Assembly (NCBI GenBank): GCA_008360955.1
Contig: LUCM01009988.1
Span: forward strand, 113,135 to 177,134
Source: Fasciolopsis buskii
Taxonomy: Eukaryota; Platyhelminthes; Trematoda; Plagiorchiida; Fasciolidae
Reading direction: 5' to 3'
Length of the DNA: 64,000 bases
Below the pieces are notes generated by a model. The model saw only the letters and a list, made by a program, of their open reading frames with translations, did not search any database and had not been told where the DNA came from. This document shows positions 14,149 through 26,945 of this stretch, in pieces; the first letter of the stretch is position 1; the number at the start of each line of letters is the position of its first letter. The position numbers and the translations under genes were made by a program.

Positions 14149-14879
14149 CTGAAGGACAAGGATGCCATTTTCGAGGAAATTATGGAACAATCTTAAGCAA
14201 AATTTATCCGATTCAGGGAGTTTTGCCTTCGAGACAATGAAATGTTAAGGCTGTAAAATAGCCTTGCCCTGTATTTTGAAATTTCGAGTTCGTTAACGCT
14301 CGGATCATGGTAATATTCAGTTTTGTTTCAGCATCGGCTTTACGTGACTGTCCATTACGAGCTGTGAAATCGTAAGAGTGGTCCTTCTCTGTGGTTCAGC
14401 GTACCCTTGACGGTGTAAATTAGACATACCGCTTCATTATGCTGCGGAGACTGCAAGTCTAATTTCTCAGGCTGTTTTCGTTTCCGAAGGGGAATTTTCG
14501 CACGCTGCAAAAGATACCGTAGTGATGAAGAATCCCCGAGAAAGATTTCTGGAAGTGCAAAATTCTCGATTTTAAAGCACCCCGACAGTTAATACACTAT
14601 TTTACAAGCACCTTATTGCATAGATTATAGGCAGCTCTGCACGCAAGCTCGCCAACGCCAAAAGAATTTCTCCTGGTAGTAAACATTGATTGGCTACTGG
14701 AACAGCACGAAAATGGCTATTGTACCAATTGTGATTAGATTTTCTGAGATTAATCGTCGCGTTCTACAAACCTCGCAAGATCTTAATTGTAGCTCAGAAA
14801 TATGAAAAAGAGTGAAGTTAGGCTTGACTCATTTTAAAAATGTTGGATTTATTCAAGTATGAAGTATGCTGGATCGCGC

Positions 14880-14950
14880 ATTTTCGGTCCGTTCTCGGAC
14901 ACCTCCGATACCTTCGTACCGCGCGTGCTCTACCGTCTGAGTTATGAGAT
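14880..14950 (-). repeat. Degenerate tRNA-like head (possible tRNA-derived SINE)
   Basis: On the minus strand, TAACTCAGACGGTAGAGC (about 14944-14927) closely matches a tRNA D arm with its A box. About 25 nt later comes GGAGGTGTCCGAGAACGGACC, where a variable loop and T arm should be, but it does not match the B box. I read it as a decayed tRNA-derived repeat, different in sequence from the element at 1156-1235. Confidence 0.35.
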
Positions 14951-17653
14951 CGAATCGAACAGTATTCGGATGTTTCGCTTACTGCATATTGATTAACTAC
15001 TAAAATTTCGCTAGCCACATTGCGTTTATATTAATTTATCAACCGGGAAAAAATGTCCCCATGAATCTGCTAGCATTTACCATTAGGAATGCATGTTCAT
15101 TACAAAACTGTGAAGCATGCAATTGGATGCCTTGACGAACTACTCCTGGAACCCCCGTAAGTCAAACTGGTTTATAAAAACAAATGCGAAAGAATATGTG
15201 CACGGGCAACGATATTCATAGATTATTGCGCCATTGTTTGCGCCAAAATGTTCGGTTCCACAGCGCAACTAATGTGACACTTTCCGGTTTCAAGCATTCC
15301 CAAAATTCAAGCCCATTTCGAAGAACATCAGTAGGCCAATCTGTATGCAAAAGGCACAAAGCTTTCTACCTGATCTATATCAGAATGTGTGCCACGAATT
15401 TTTTTCACAGACTGATTTGCAAGATAATTGTGCGAAGGAAATTTATCTATTGTCTGAGATTGATTTAAAATAGTGAGAAGCGTAGGACACTCGAGGTTCA
15501 ACCTGTTACTTCGGTGTTTCGACAAACAATTGGTCTCGGTTTCCTCCGCCAGTATGACTATAGCTCGGAAATCGTTTGTTAGGTGGCTGACTTCGTAAGA
15601 CAAGCAACAATTGCAGTTGATTGATAAAGCACCTAATCAGATAGAAAGTGGATTTTTTCAGAAGATAATTTGTTTGTTATCATGCACTGTTCACATCAGC
15701 CTCGGTAAAATTTCATCCCCTTATGCAAACTAACGTAAATTGCAGACAGCTTTGTGCAACATTTTGTCAACCTAGTTTTCAAAACGCTTCTTTGACATAA
15801 ATAAACCCAGGGTTATTCATGTTTACGTTAAATTTGGCCTTTTGGAATTTATAGTTCCGCTAAAGACCAGATACCCTCAAAATCGTACATCCACTGAGGA
15901 AGTCTTAGCTAGAAAGCTCTATTGCCTTGGACGGCTGCGTCTCACTAAGTGGCCTGACACCATATGACTGCACATCTTAACTGACATGACTGTTGTTTAG
16001 GTTCACCTCTATGAAGTATCCGTGATACTGGCGTCTCAGGGTAAGAAATCACATCGACTACCGCCTGCTTATATGGTCTGGTTTTGACTGACGTTCAAAA
16101 ACGAACTCACCCAACAATAGGTAATGAATAAACATAAGGCTTGAGACGAGACGATTTAAGCATTGTTACAAGTATTTCAGATGTTGGATCCCATTTGACT
16201 ACAGTGCTTAACCTTTCCACCTAATATCTCTTAAACGGGCTCTCTTTTAGATAATCTGCTCTGTTCAAATTCAGTTAGTTCCGTGATTGATATTTACATG
16301 CCTTTTGAATAGCCAGTCGAGTGACCCCGTCTGCACATCTTCCAATCGCCATTTATTTTGAAGAAAAACATCAATTGTGTAAGTTGGATCAATCATCCTA
16401 GAAGCAATACCTGGCACATTCAATGCAATTCATTCAAATTCAGCATTCTGTCTATATTTATTGCTCCCCAGGGCCAGTTTATCCACGCTCAGTTACGAAT
16501 TTGCTAATAAAACGGGCCGAATCCTAACCACATTGTGCATGTGACTAATTTGCTTTTGCTTATTTTTCTCCGAGCACGCCAAGATTCAGGCCCACCAGAA
16601 GAATCGACTTTCTTGATACATTATGCTTCCAACTTGCCATCATCATGCCAAAGTGATATTGCTTCTGTTTAAACAACAGCACTTTAGTTCATTTGTAATC
16701 ACCTGGTGAAACATGATTTTCTTATAAAAGAGGTTAATTGCATTGACCATCTGTCCCCATCCGGTGAACCCTTCTTGCTGTAACATTTCGCATTTGGAGA
16801 TACAATCATAAATGTGAAAGCAATAGGATTACTGATAAGTACTTATGAATTAGCTGAACAAAGGCAAATTATCGTCGTATTCTAAGTCAAACGGTGTGAT
16901 ATTGCATTGAAACTATTTTTATTATTAGAAAAGAACTACTTATGCTATCGACATCTCTAGTTGAAAAACTTGGAACAAACATTGACAAAAAGGCAACTCT
17001 GTTGAACACGACTTATCTTGGTGAACGTAGGAAAAAGACCGGCATGAGTGTGAACTCGGTTTTGCTTGGTTGAAGACAAAGTTCAGAAGAGAAACAAAAC
17101 CCGGCTAGGGTTGAATATTTGTTAGATTCTTATGCGTACACTTGGTTTGCTTGCTGGACAACCCGGAGCGGATTTGACCCCTCAAAGCGTTTGGATGTGG
17201 TATTTATTAATCTAATTTCTTTACAGCTTGGATCAGAGGATCAGTCGCTTTCATCTCACTTTTTGTTTGCATTCATCAACCCAAACCGTCATTTGGGATC
17301 CCAGTAACCCATTTTGGGTTGGTTGGAGTACTCAGGCTTCGCCACATTCTGTGAACCCGGCGATTACAGTTTACTCGGTTCTAAATTGACCTTACTGTGT
17401 TAAACCAACCTTTACTAAATGCCACGGAAATTAGGTCGTTGTTCTAATATTTGGGAGTTACAATTTTGCTTGACTAATCGTTTAAGTGATAATTAGCAAT
17501 GCATAGAGTTACGAATTAAAAGGTCACACTTCAAAAGCAGAAGAGGGCTGAAGAATTTTAAGTTGATTCGGAATTACTGCCGAACCTCAAGGATAGATGA
17601 AGTGAACGTCAGATTCATTAGTGCCAACAAGTATTCTTCAGTTATCTTCTCAC

Positions 17654-17811
17654 AGAGTTCAGAATCAACGAAAGGCGACCCACAGGAGAAGCACTTTTCC
17701 GCGACAGACTCCCAACGTTGAAATCATACTTCACGGGTCCATGGTTATGACAATTTAACATCTTTCGGTTTGCTGATATTTTTAAACGAAAAACACGAGA
17801 ATAATCACATG
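17654..17811 (-). CDS. Exon 3, putative secreted/extracellular protein
   Basis: The minus strand shows a strong acceptor (a long T-rich tract ending TTTTTTGTAG) just before 17811 and a GTGAGA donor after 17654. The 158-bp exon starts with two bases (CA) that complete the codon left open by exon 2, giving Thr, and then has 52 open codons ending in phase 0. The encoded segment (residues 175-227) begins TCDYSRVFRLKISANRK and has Cys at 176 and 195. It is basic and resembles no family I can name. The exon is 3.0 kb downstream of exon 2. The next exon is not settled; see the candidates at 14148-14099 and 12484-12433. Support rests on two splice sites and phase agreement, not on homology. Confidence 0.6.
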
Positions 17812-20800
17812 CTACAAAAAATATAAAAAATATTATGGATGAAGGATCGAATGACATAAGGAGTAAATCGGAAAATCGATGAATGCACTCTCATGGGTGG
17901 GGCAAGTCAGTCTTTTGACATGGAGCCCGTGCAGTTTAATCAGTGGACATTCAGATCATGGGATAATAAAACCCGGTTCAAAAATCGGTGAAACTGCATG
18001 AGAGCCTTTCTCTAATCAGCGGTTATCCAGTGTTTTGTTGTGCAGCCAAAATAATGGTGCTGGTCGAGTGGTTGCACGAATTTAAGCAGCCTATGAGAAA
18101 AGCTTATCTGGGCAGAAAACTCTCTGAGATTCCCAAATATGAAACAACTTCATTTGGTTTTCAGCACTTTCCTCGTCAATACTAACAAACAAGCTTTTAG
18201 ACAAAATATCCTTCATGTTTGACGCAAAGTTAGCAAGATTCGTTAATCGTGTCTCTGTCACATAAGCCCTTCCACGACTGTAGAAAACCTAAACGAGTCA
18301 GGATGGTGGTTCAATGGTCGGGTTGTTTACGTCCAAGTTAGCCCCATGTTGGGACACAGTGACAATGTCCATGCTACATTGCTTTGCTACCTCGGTGAGT
18401 ATCAAACCAGATGTTACCGTATCCATTTTGTTTTGGATCGATTTCTTGAGTTATGAACATCTTCATCTGTTAGGTTTCCCATTCACCTAAAACGCAAACA
18501 CCACGAGGCCCCATAACTTACTTTGTTGTCCCTATTTTTGTTTTCTTCTTGCATGTTACTGCTTGTTGTTCTAATGGCATTTCTGGAAGTTTGTTAGGTC
18601 AGACATGGCCAACTGACTGGAATTAACTGCACTGGGTGGCAGACTAGGTTCTTTGAGAAATATACACCCGTATGCCGAATAAAACTTGGACGTAAATTTT
18701 CCTGTCCTTTGCTTTGTCCAAGCGTTTTTATTCCTCTCACTGATGTTTGCTTCTTGCTGGCAAACAAATAAGGATTTGAAAAATCACCTTCCTTCACATT
18801 TCTCAGACCTTTGCATCTAATCCTGCAGGTTTTTCAGTTCCCCACCGACAATTTTGGAAGCTGCTCAGCGTGTTCTAAGCCGAACGTTTTTTCGTTGATT
18901 TATAGCAGTCAGCCTCAGACTACATGGTTGCGATTAGTCACCCTCATTGTAGAAAGGAAGATTTCGGAGGTAGCTCCAGTTTGCATGGCTCAAAAAATGG
19001 ACAAAATGCTTGTTCTTGTAATAACGGTGAATAATGGCCTTTCTTGCTGACGATACTTGTTGATCAGTTGGTATATTTTTGTATTAGTTTAAGACTAGTA
19101 TGTCCAGTATAAACTCGGTGATGGCCAGACTTGTTTTTTTCTATCCTTGTTTGTTGCCCCGAAAAAATTAAAGTTTCACTAAAACATCGCAGGCGGTTTC
19201 CAACTGATTTTGTGAAATCCCAAAATAACAATTCTAGATTTGTGAATTTTAAAACTACGTAGTCACTGTGAAGAATGCTTCTGTCCTCTGTTCTTCTTGG
19301 CTAAATTCTTTGAATCCATTAATATTTGTCTCAGCCAGAAGCAATCCAATGCCAAATAGTGTACACGGTTACTTGGGAATAAAATCTACAACAGAAGAAT
19401 AAGTAGGAAATGGCAAGCGCACTGCAAATCGCATAAGACAGCCAGTAACAAGAATTGTGGGATTGCAACCCAAACGTTTTCAGGACTAGAAAGAAGTTTG
19501 CAGCCAAATTCCAATTTGGATGGTCATTTTGTCAGATTTGTTATGATACCAGTAGGACGTTCTAAGTAGCTTCTTGAACAAAACCGTCTGTTTCAATGCA
19601 AAATTACTGACAGGGACCACGGGACCAAACCAACGACTAATTTTGCAGTAGACATCACTTTCAGATTACGATCGCGACAATATTTTACCACTCAACTTTA
19701 CCCAGAATTTTTAGTTTCCGATAATAACCGTTGGCGAAACAAATTTTTGCTTCAAATTTTAAAGCAAAATTATAGTTGGAACTTCACAGTGGTTTGGTCT
19801 TTGCAGTATCACTCAATTCTTCCCAATCTCCTTTAATCCAAGTTGGTCACAGCTCACTTGGGGGCTTATAAAAAACGTTGAACTCAACCGACTTGGATCT
19901 TTAAGCTTTGCCCGGCCAAGACTTTGTGAATAAAATGACAACAAGCAATCTTTTTAGATATGAAGAATTTCCCCTAAGGGTTAAAACAAGTGCCTTGATT
20001 TTCACTTCTTTTTGACAATTTTGGCAAATCACTCAATTTGGCAACCACTTTCTGGCCAATAAATGAGTAAACAGGAGAATTATCGCCGCCATTTCAAAGC
20101 CGATAAAAAGGCAGATTACATTACTGGCGGTCGGGCTGTAGTGGCGCATGTGCGACTGACATCGGGTATTTCATATGTTTTGCGCAACCCCGTTCGTTCT
20201 TGACCGGCATAATTTTGCTTAGTTGATATTATGCTCCTTAAAACAACGCAAGACTGTTTTCCAATCCCAAGAAGCGAGGCAATTTGGAGGCATTGTTTGC
20301 AGAATACTCAGGAATAATTCGTAAGTTGTAAACCTTTTAGTCGTGTTTTTATTTAATCGCTACGGCGTTGCATTATTCAAGGATTGAAACTGAGAAATAA
20401 AAGTAAGACCCATTCAGAATGCAAATTAGTTGCAAAATCCATCAGAATCTGGAAGTTTGCATTCGAACTTCCCTCTTTAGGCTGTTTGACATTTCATGCA
20501 TTTGAAAGTTTCAAAACGGTTTTATTTTTTTATGTTCTGTATTGGACAAATAGATGAACAACGAACGGCACCAGGAAACTTGAAATATTTTGCAACCCAA
20601 TACCTTTTGTCTTCAATAACTCTCTGTGTAAAGTTAATTTAAACTATGAGATACATCTGGCCATCGTAAACAGCAAGACTACGTAGCACAACGCCCTTGA
20701 AGTTTACAGTATTTTTGATGCATTTATTCGGACTTCGTACGATTTGCTTGCAACAGCTTATGCCTCATAAACGACCTGCTTTAAATGAAAATTAGTGGGA

Positions 20801-20830
20801 AATTGGCGAGATGCTAAGTTATTCACTCAC
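17812..20830 (-). other. Intron 2 of the putative secreted-protein gene
   Basis: This 3,019-bp stretch begins GTGAGT and ends TTTGTAG on the minus strand. It is AT-rich, with no ORF that resembles a protein family on either strand. Confidence 0.55.
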
Positions 20831-21100
20831 TAACACCATCCTGCGCCAAAGTTGGCGATTCAAATATCTGTCCACGAATAATCACGTCGTAGATTCGCGT
20901 CCAGCCCGTCTCTTCTGAACGTTGTATTGTCCACAAAATTGTCGTTCCGGTGACTCCCTGTGCTCCGTGACCACAATGCGGACGACAAATGGTTAGTGTG
21001 CGATTGACCTCACAGTCCAGAAGTAGACTTGGATATGGCTGTTTGTTATCCTGCGCATAGCCAACCTGTACAGTTTGCCTCAACGTGGTCGGCAGATCCG
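20831..21100 (-). CDS. Exon 2, putative secreted/extracellular protein
   Basis: A 270-bp minus-strand exon. It follows an acceptor ending TTCAAACTAG and ends at a GTGAGT donor. Its first two bases (CG) complete the single T left by exon 1 to give Ser85, and it ends with one base (A) completed by exon 3. It encodes residues 86-174. Visible features are TVQVGYAQDN, a cluster of three cysteines (114, 123 and 127, with CRPHCGHG), an N-glycosylation sequon NRT at 117-119, and WTRIYDVIIRG near 151-161. The last segment resembles the closing beta strand of a galactose-binding (F5/8 type C or fucolectin-like) jelly roll, where a hydrophobic strand ends in Gly. That fold call is inference. Without splicing, the frame runs into a TGA at 20825. 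Confidence 0.75.
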
Positions 21101-24100
21101 CTAGTTTGAATAAAATTGGGAGTGCTCAGAAGCAAATAAAAGTAATTCAGACGGTTGACTGTCAAAGGAGACCATAGTATATATTTCACAAAATCAGATC
21201 AGTAAAAATGTTAACACGTCTATCGTTAAGTGAATATTGCTTTGTATCAAAAGCTACTAATAGCTTAATTCGCTATAGTAACGAGATGTGGCGTAACATT
21301 CTAGACTTATTGGTTATTTTGTTTTGGCCCCATGAAATACTTGTTCTTGTAATTTTTACATCACTACTGATTCGCCTATCAAATGTCAAAAGTGCAAGTT
21401 CCTTCAGAGCAGTCCAGTGACCTATTTGATCGACAAAGAAGCAGAGTTAAAAGCTGTTTTTGCGATATAACTGTCCCTGCTGAGCAAGATATAATAGCTT
21501 ACGTCAGGACTTAGGGAAAACAAGGTTTTCGAAATAGCGGCAATTGAGAATTTTTAAACGTTTTGTCGTGCTAAAACAATTCTATCCTCAAAAATCTTTT
21601 TTCCAGCGAATCTTTCAAACTCTTACGCTTTGTAACCAACATCTGAGCAAATAAGCATAATTTTTAAGGTGTTCGTTTTCACCTTTAATTTAGGTTGTTA
21701 GATAATAAAGCAACGGCAACAAAATTCAGCTCTGACGCAAACAGTTTGTTTGCATGTTTAAAAATGCTGGAGAATTTCCGCCCAAATGAGGCCGTCCTTT
21801 AAGAAAACCATAAAATCGTTTGCCATCTAACTACGTCCTAAGTAATATAGTAAGATCAATTTACAGAACAATTCGTTTCTTTTATATGTTTAGAATGACA
21901 GTGGTTTGCCTAGCAGCAAAATGGTTGACCGTTGCAGCTTTAAAATCTAAGGTGAAAAGGATTCACATCGGATTTTACAGACAGAAAATGAGTCTGTTTA
22001 TTGAAAACACGGTGAAACGTATCCGAATCTTATAACTGGAACATTTACATAGGTGAAACCCAATCGGTTGAATAGTACTCTTCATTTGTTATAAAACAAA
22101 ACTATGGTACATGTTAGTTGAGACTTTTATTGTCACGTTACTATTAACAGTTAGCAAAGTTCTGGCATACAGTGATTGTGTATACCCATATCGTTCCAAA
22201 AAAAAGAAATAAAAGAATTCTGATGCATAATTATCTTCGTGGAGTGCACTATTAAAAAACCGCGTGAAATATTTGAAGATTCTACTGAAACTAATTAGAC
22301 AATTTTTACCGTCGTAGTAGTATTTTATTTGAGTCTTTTTTACATGATTGCTGTTATTCCACTAACTTGCCAGTCATATTACATGCTCTTCTAAATTCAA
22401 AAGTACAAATATTTTACGTCGAGCAGAATCAGAAAAATAGCCAAAAATTTAATCGTTTAAAGTTCTTCTGCTGTACGTTTTGTTTAGAATGTCTCAGGAA
22501 AGTACAAAGAGCATCGGAGTAAAACATTAAATTTCAAGCTGTTAGTTTTAAAACGTCGCTTACTCAAGCGGAACATTTCGGCATCTTTAAATTTCAAGCA
22601 GTTATGAGCAATACATTATGTAAATACAGATATAATCGCATAAGAGGAGCCATGACCACTTTTTTGCGTCTTCTCCAAATAATGCTAAGATAACTCATTT
22701 CTTAAAATAAATAGGCTTGGAACGTGCAAACTCATTCCACATGAAGGTTTAACCGCCAATTTGTCATCAATTAAATGTCATTTAACTTTGATTTATTAAT
22801 GGTTTGCTCAGCAGGTCCTGCCAAAAACTGTCGCATATGTTGGAAAATTTATTTAAATGTACAAAAATTGGATGACAGTGACTTACTGACTGAGTAGTCA
22901 AATATTCTGGATATAAAGTTAGCAAGATTAATTTAAGTTACCTTGTGCAAAGGGACAAAAACTGATATCTAACTTAATGGCACAGCAGCAAATTAAAAGT
23001 AAGATAAAGGACACCACTGTGTGGATTTGTTTTCTTCACACTCAAGCAAACGCATGACAGCCTGATTAAGATTTTTGGAATCAATGAGTGCTTTTAAACA
23101 ACAAACTACGATAACAGAATAGCTCGCGTTGCAGCTTGGCAATAAACAACACATAACACCAGATTTTTAAAAAATGTGGCAAATAAAGTGAAATGTTTGG
23201 TCCAAAGTAACAAATATCATAAAATCAATTTAGAGCTGCTGGTCTAAGAAACATTCGTAAATGGAAATATACCCAAAATTTGGAGTGCTAGGAAAAAATT
23301 TAATCCAAAGGCCTACTGGATTTGACTGTAAAGTCGAGGTTCCATTAAAACATATATGTATATTTATACATCAACTTGAAAACAACCATGCTGCTAACGC
23401 ATCAGCATGTAGACGGATCTCAAAAGAATATATAAAACTAAGGGGAACAAACAATGAGCGGGGACAAACAAACTGTTTTTGTGTTTTTACTGCAAACTTG
23501 TTATTATGTTTTGGCTATTTTGGATTGTTTTTAAGGAGACTGAGTTTTGCAGGTAGGTCTCACAGCGTTTACTCCATTGAGTTTGGTTTTAAACAAAATC
23601 ACTCAGCAAATACAACGAACAATCCTTATCTTTTGGGCTCCAATTACAATGACGGGAAACAGCAACCGAGTTTAAAGCCAAAACTAACGTATTATAATCC
23701 AAGCCCTAGTCTGACCCGTCTTGCCAAGCACTTACACAAGGGCACAAAATCACCAAAGATGACTAAAATCAGTTATCTCAGTTCTGTATCCAACATAAGG
23801 AGTATCTTGTCATTGCACACTCGACTGTTCCCAACAGATGCAAGCAATCCTTTGCGGAAATCGGTGGAGGAAAAACGTTCTGGTCATTCACAACAGCGAT
23901 AGTCCATTGCAAAACTTTCCCTGAGGGACAGCCGGATGTTATGGCAACGCCAGTTGAGAAATTATGTCTGAATAGCAAAAGGCATCTGCAGTAACTTCAG
24001 GAACTGTCCCTTTCACGGAGATTAAAAAGGCACACTGGCAGGCAACTTTTGCAGATCCCGGATTTATTAAGGTCAACATGACAAAATGTCAAAGTCTAGT

Positions 24101-26605
24101 GGAGGCGTCGGTCCTTGCAGACTGAGCAGACACAATAGAAGTAATGGAAGTAACAACACAAGGTTGTAATTATTAACATTACAAAAAATGGGGTTTGATT
24201 TAGCATCATTAAATGAGGCAAGTTTGCTAAAGTAGCTAATACAGATAATTGAAACCAGAGGGACAGTTTTGAGGCTTGATAAAGACGCCCTTGGTAATTG
24301 ATATCCCAAAAATGTGTGATGATTGAAGCATAGCAACTCCGACAAAATCGCCGTATATAGTCCGCATCAGTCAATTGGGAGTAGGTATTAGAGAATAGGC
24401 CATATGTTAGGATTACCATTACCCATCTGCAGATAAGGAGAAAAAAACATAAAACACATACAAAGGCCTATGCCAAAAGAAATCGAAAGCTACATGAAGC
24501 TAACCCGACCCTCCTAAGGTCTCTGGTTTTTTCGCGTGTTGTGCCAGCATGTATTAATTTTCAAGCTCCTTTAGATCAGAAGACACCTTCAATTAAACTT
24601 AAAAGTGGCAGTCATGTTGGGAATCCACAAGGGAAAACAGCAAAAAGAGAAATAATACTAACGATCAGCCAGCTTGATCAGCATATTTTGGAAATACCTT
24701 AAAGATCATAAAATGGTGCTTGGCTCAACGACGGACAGAGTAGTCAGAGCTATTTCAGAATAGTTATAGATTTGAAAGAAGCAGGTTGTTCTTCCAGTTT
24801 ACTGCAATTTCAGGACAGAGCCACTGTAAGACAATTTGTGGATATCTGCCATCTTGGCTTAAGCAATGCGCTTGGTTTCGCAAAAATATCGATTTTGTGT
24901 GCTCAAATTCGCTTTTAATTACAAATGGACTTCCTAATGAATATAAGCTTGCACAGTGAAGTAGTAATTGTGAACTACATTTGACTGGGTCTGCCCTGCT
25001 GAGTGCACCAAGATTATCCTAATGGGACATTTTCGGCCTTCCTGTGATTACAACATTACCAGCAGCCTTGTTACCAGCCCTTTTTGAGATGGCAGACAGT
25101 TTGAAGGCTGTTGGGTATGCTTAGCAAAACGACTCGACAAGAGATCTGGAAGAGGTCGTGAACTATGCCATCAAGTTGGGAACGTGGTTAAACACAGGCA
25201 GTTTATTTGATTTTTTTGAAACTTAAATAAAAGGATTCTGGTGGCGGGAATTGGGAAGTTTGCAGTTAATAGTAGCAATTAATCAAAAGCTTACAATTAG
25301 TTCTAAGTACATATTACTAATATTTTAATCAGTTTGAGACAATTTCCAGGAAACAGGGGCGCACAATTTGCAGGAAAAACTCAACAATACTATTTGAAAA
25401 ATTATAGGCTTTCGTTCTATTGTGCAAATTAATGAATGACGTCCGTAGAGAATGCTGCTTTTGGGGTATGACAACAGTAACTGACGTGTACGAGACAGGC
25501 CTTCAAAGCGTGCAACATCTAGTAGCTTCCAACAGCAAAACTCAGACTCGTAAACAGCACAAACAAAGATAGGAGAAATCGAATTTCCGAATGAGCAAAG
25601 CTTCAACAACGAACTGTTAAGCGAATAGAATTTCCAAATTTTTAAACTGTGTCAAGTGCGGAAGACATGCCAAAGAAGACTACCGGACAAGGGATATGAG
25701 AAACTGGTGGCGAGCGGTAGGAGCCACATTATAGGGCACATATGAGAGCAGATTTCTGTAAAATACAACTCTCGAATTATGTAACGAAATGTCCGGAGAT
25801 CTCTTCAGCTTCTAGGATGGTATCAGATTAAAAGAGTCCTTACAACAATGTGGGTAAGCACAAAAATTTACTGACTTTGTCAAGTGTTTGAATGTCAAAA
25901 ATAAAATAAATGTATTTTGATAAAAACTTGTTAGTGACATTATTTCACAATCAACTTATGTACTTGGGGCTCTATTGTTTCGACGGTACAAAGAGATCTG
26001 TCTTCAGTTTTGTCACACTGAAAGGGAATTGTGAAAAATTAGGACAAAATGGGAATTACTGTTTGTAAAGAAAGATTTTTATTGCATGTATCATGTAGAA
26101 GGAATTCGGAATTCTCGTTTAGACCTATACTCAGAACTGTATTGCAAATAATAAACCAAACTGGGCAAATTGAACTGAGGTGAAATGAAGCCGAGAGACC
26201 AGTCGAATAAAATTCTTAAGGATAAAACGGTTGCGTGTTTGTCATTCCTAAAACAAATGACCAGCTCATTCAATGCCAAGCATTTTTAAAAGAAGTAGAG
26301 AAATTTTGATGTCGCGACTTCCGTGAAGAAATTGATGAAAGGGTCTCAAAAGTTAGAATTTTCAAACAGTTAATTTTTGGGAGCCATGAACGTAAAATTT
26401 CACAAATATTCCCCAAAGCTTCCGTCTTAGGTTAAACGAAAATTCGCGTTGCTGAAAACATGATTCCTCAAAGAACGGAAAACCACGTTATGCCTATAGA
26501 GAAAATGCACAGACTTTATAAGCACAAAGCATATATATCTATATGCATATATATAATGAACACGGAATGACGTTCACAGCCAGGATTGCATGTATTTGAA
26601 CTCAC
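21101..26605 (-). other. Intron 1 of the putative secreted-protein gene, with embedded open frames and retroelement debris
   Basis: This 5,505-bp stretch starts GTGAGT and ends AACTAG on the minus strand. It holds AT-rich sequence, a plus-strand open frame of 213 codons at 23261-23902 with no recognisable domain, and possible retrotransposon debris at 24.65-25.2 kb. A TA-rich tract lies at about 26530-26556. Confidence 0.55.
24650..25215 (+). mobile_element. Possible decayed LINE reverse transcriptase fragment
   Basis: Plus-strand reading gives pieces that loosely follow a LINE palm domain. There is a Trp-Leu-Lys stretch before an Arg-Lys-Asn (WLKQCAWFRKN), then SNSLLITNGLPNEYKL where S...SGVPQGS..L is expected, and later DLEEVVNYAIKLGTWLN. 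There are stops between the pieces and no catalytic DD. It could be coincidence; I list it because the order of the pieces is right. Confidence 0.2.
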
Positions 26606-26858
26606 ATATAATCTCCACGGAATTTATCTCGTGCTCTGAAGGGAAGCTTAACAGTGAGGTTACTTCTTCATCTTTTCGGCTGTGAATAAGCGCTTGCGTC
26701 GACTGATCGTCATCAAAAGCCCATTCGAGATCCTTTGCTTCAGCCTTCGATGTTAACAGTTTAAACTTTGAAATTTTTATTTTCGAAGGGTTAGCGGAAC
26801 AAACATGCAGAGCAAGAAGCAATAATATTCCTATCACTGAACCCACTTCAGGCCTCAT
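26606..26858 (-). CDS. Exon 1 (start codon and signal peptide), putative secreted/extracellular protein
   Basis: The ATG at 26858 begins MRPEVGSVIGILLLLALHVC, a textbook signal peptide: a short n-region, a Leu-rich core, and a likely cut after Ala22 in CSA|NP. Open reading continues upstream only through a non-ATG stretch, so this is the best start. Residues 23-84 are a soluble, charged segment (LEWAFDDDQSTQ at about 44-55, then NSVEII at 79-84). This pattern is seen at the start of galactose-binding jelly-roll domains, where a DD.xST loop precedes a strand. The exon ends in phase 1 (one T) at a GTGAGT donor. Joined to exon 2, the frame stays open with Ser at the junction. Unspliced, the frame stops at 26575, 31 bases into the intron. 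No known gene is recognised with certainty. Confidence 0.75.
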
Positions 26859-26927
26859 GACTGTGGCCACGGCGGAACGATTTCTGAAAACCCCTTCCAA
26901 AAGCTGCTAGAGGCGAGCACCTTTAAA

Positions 26928-26945
26928 CTGAAACAGTTAAACAAT
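26928..26945 (-). promoter_or_regulatory. Splice acceptor upstream of the start codon (5' UTR intron or trans-splice site)
   Basis: On the minus strand, TTGTTTAACTGTTTCAG ends at 26928, 70 bases before the ATG at 26858. It is pyrimidine-rich and well formed. It could be the acceptor of a 5' UTR intron or, if the organism is a flatworm, the acceptor for spliced-leader addition. The sequence cannot tell these apart. Confidence 0.45.

Larger units (their letters stand above)
12485..17653. other. AT-rich stretch; probably contains the 3' part of the minus-strand gene
   Basis: No long ORF is present. Several minus-strand acceptor-like sites with open frames occur. One is 15632-15370, an 87-codon open stretch ending at CAG|GTAGAA. 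Others are 14148-14099 and, less convincingly, 16034-16007. Any of these could be exons of the gene whose third exon ends at 17654. I cannot choose among them by eye. A tRNA-like head lies at 14880-14950. Confidence 0.35.

Noticed and set aside
23261..23902. 213-codon plus-strand frame inside intron 1
   Set aside because: No recognisable domain and no support from splice sites or repeats; kept only as a note in the intron entry.
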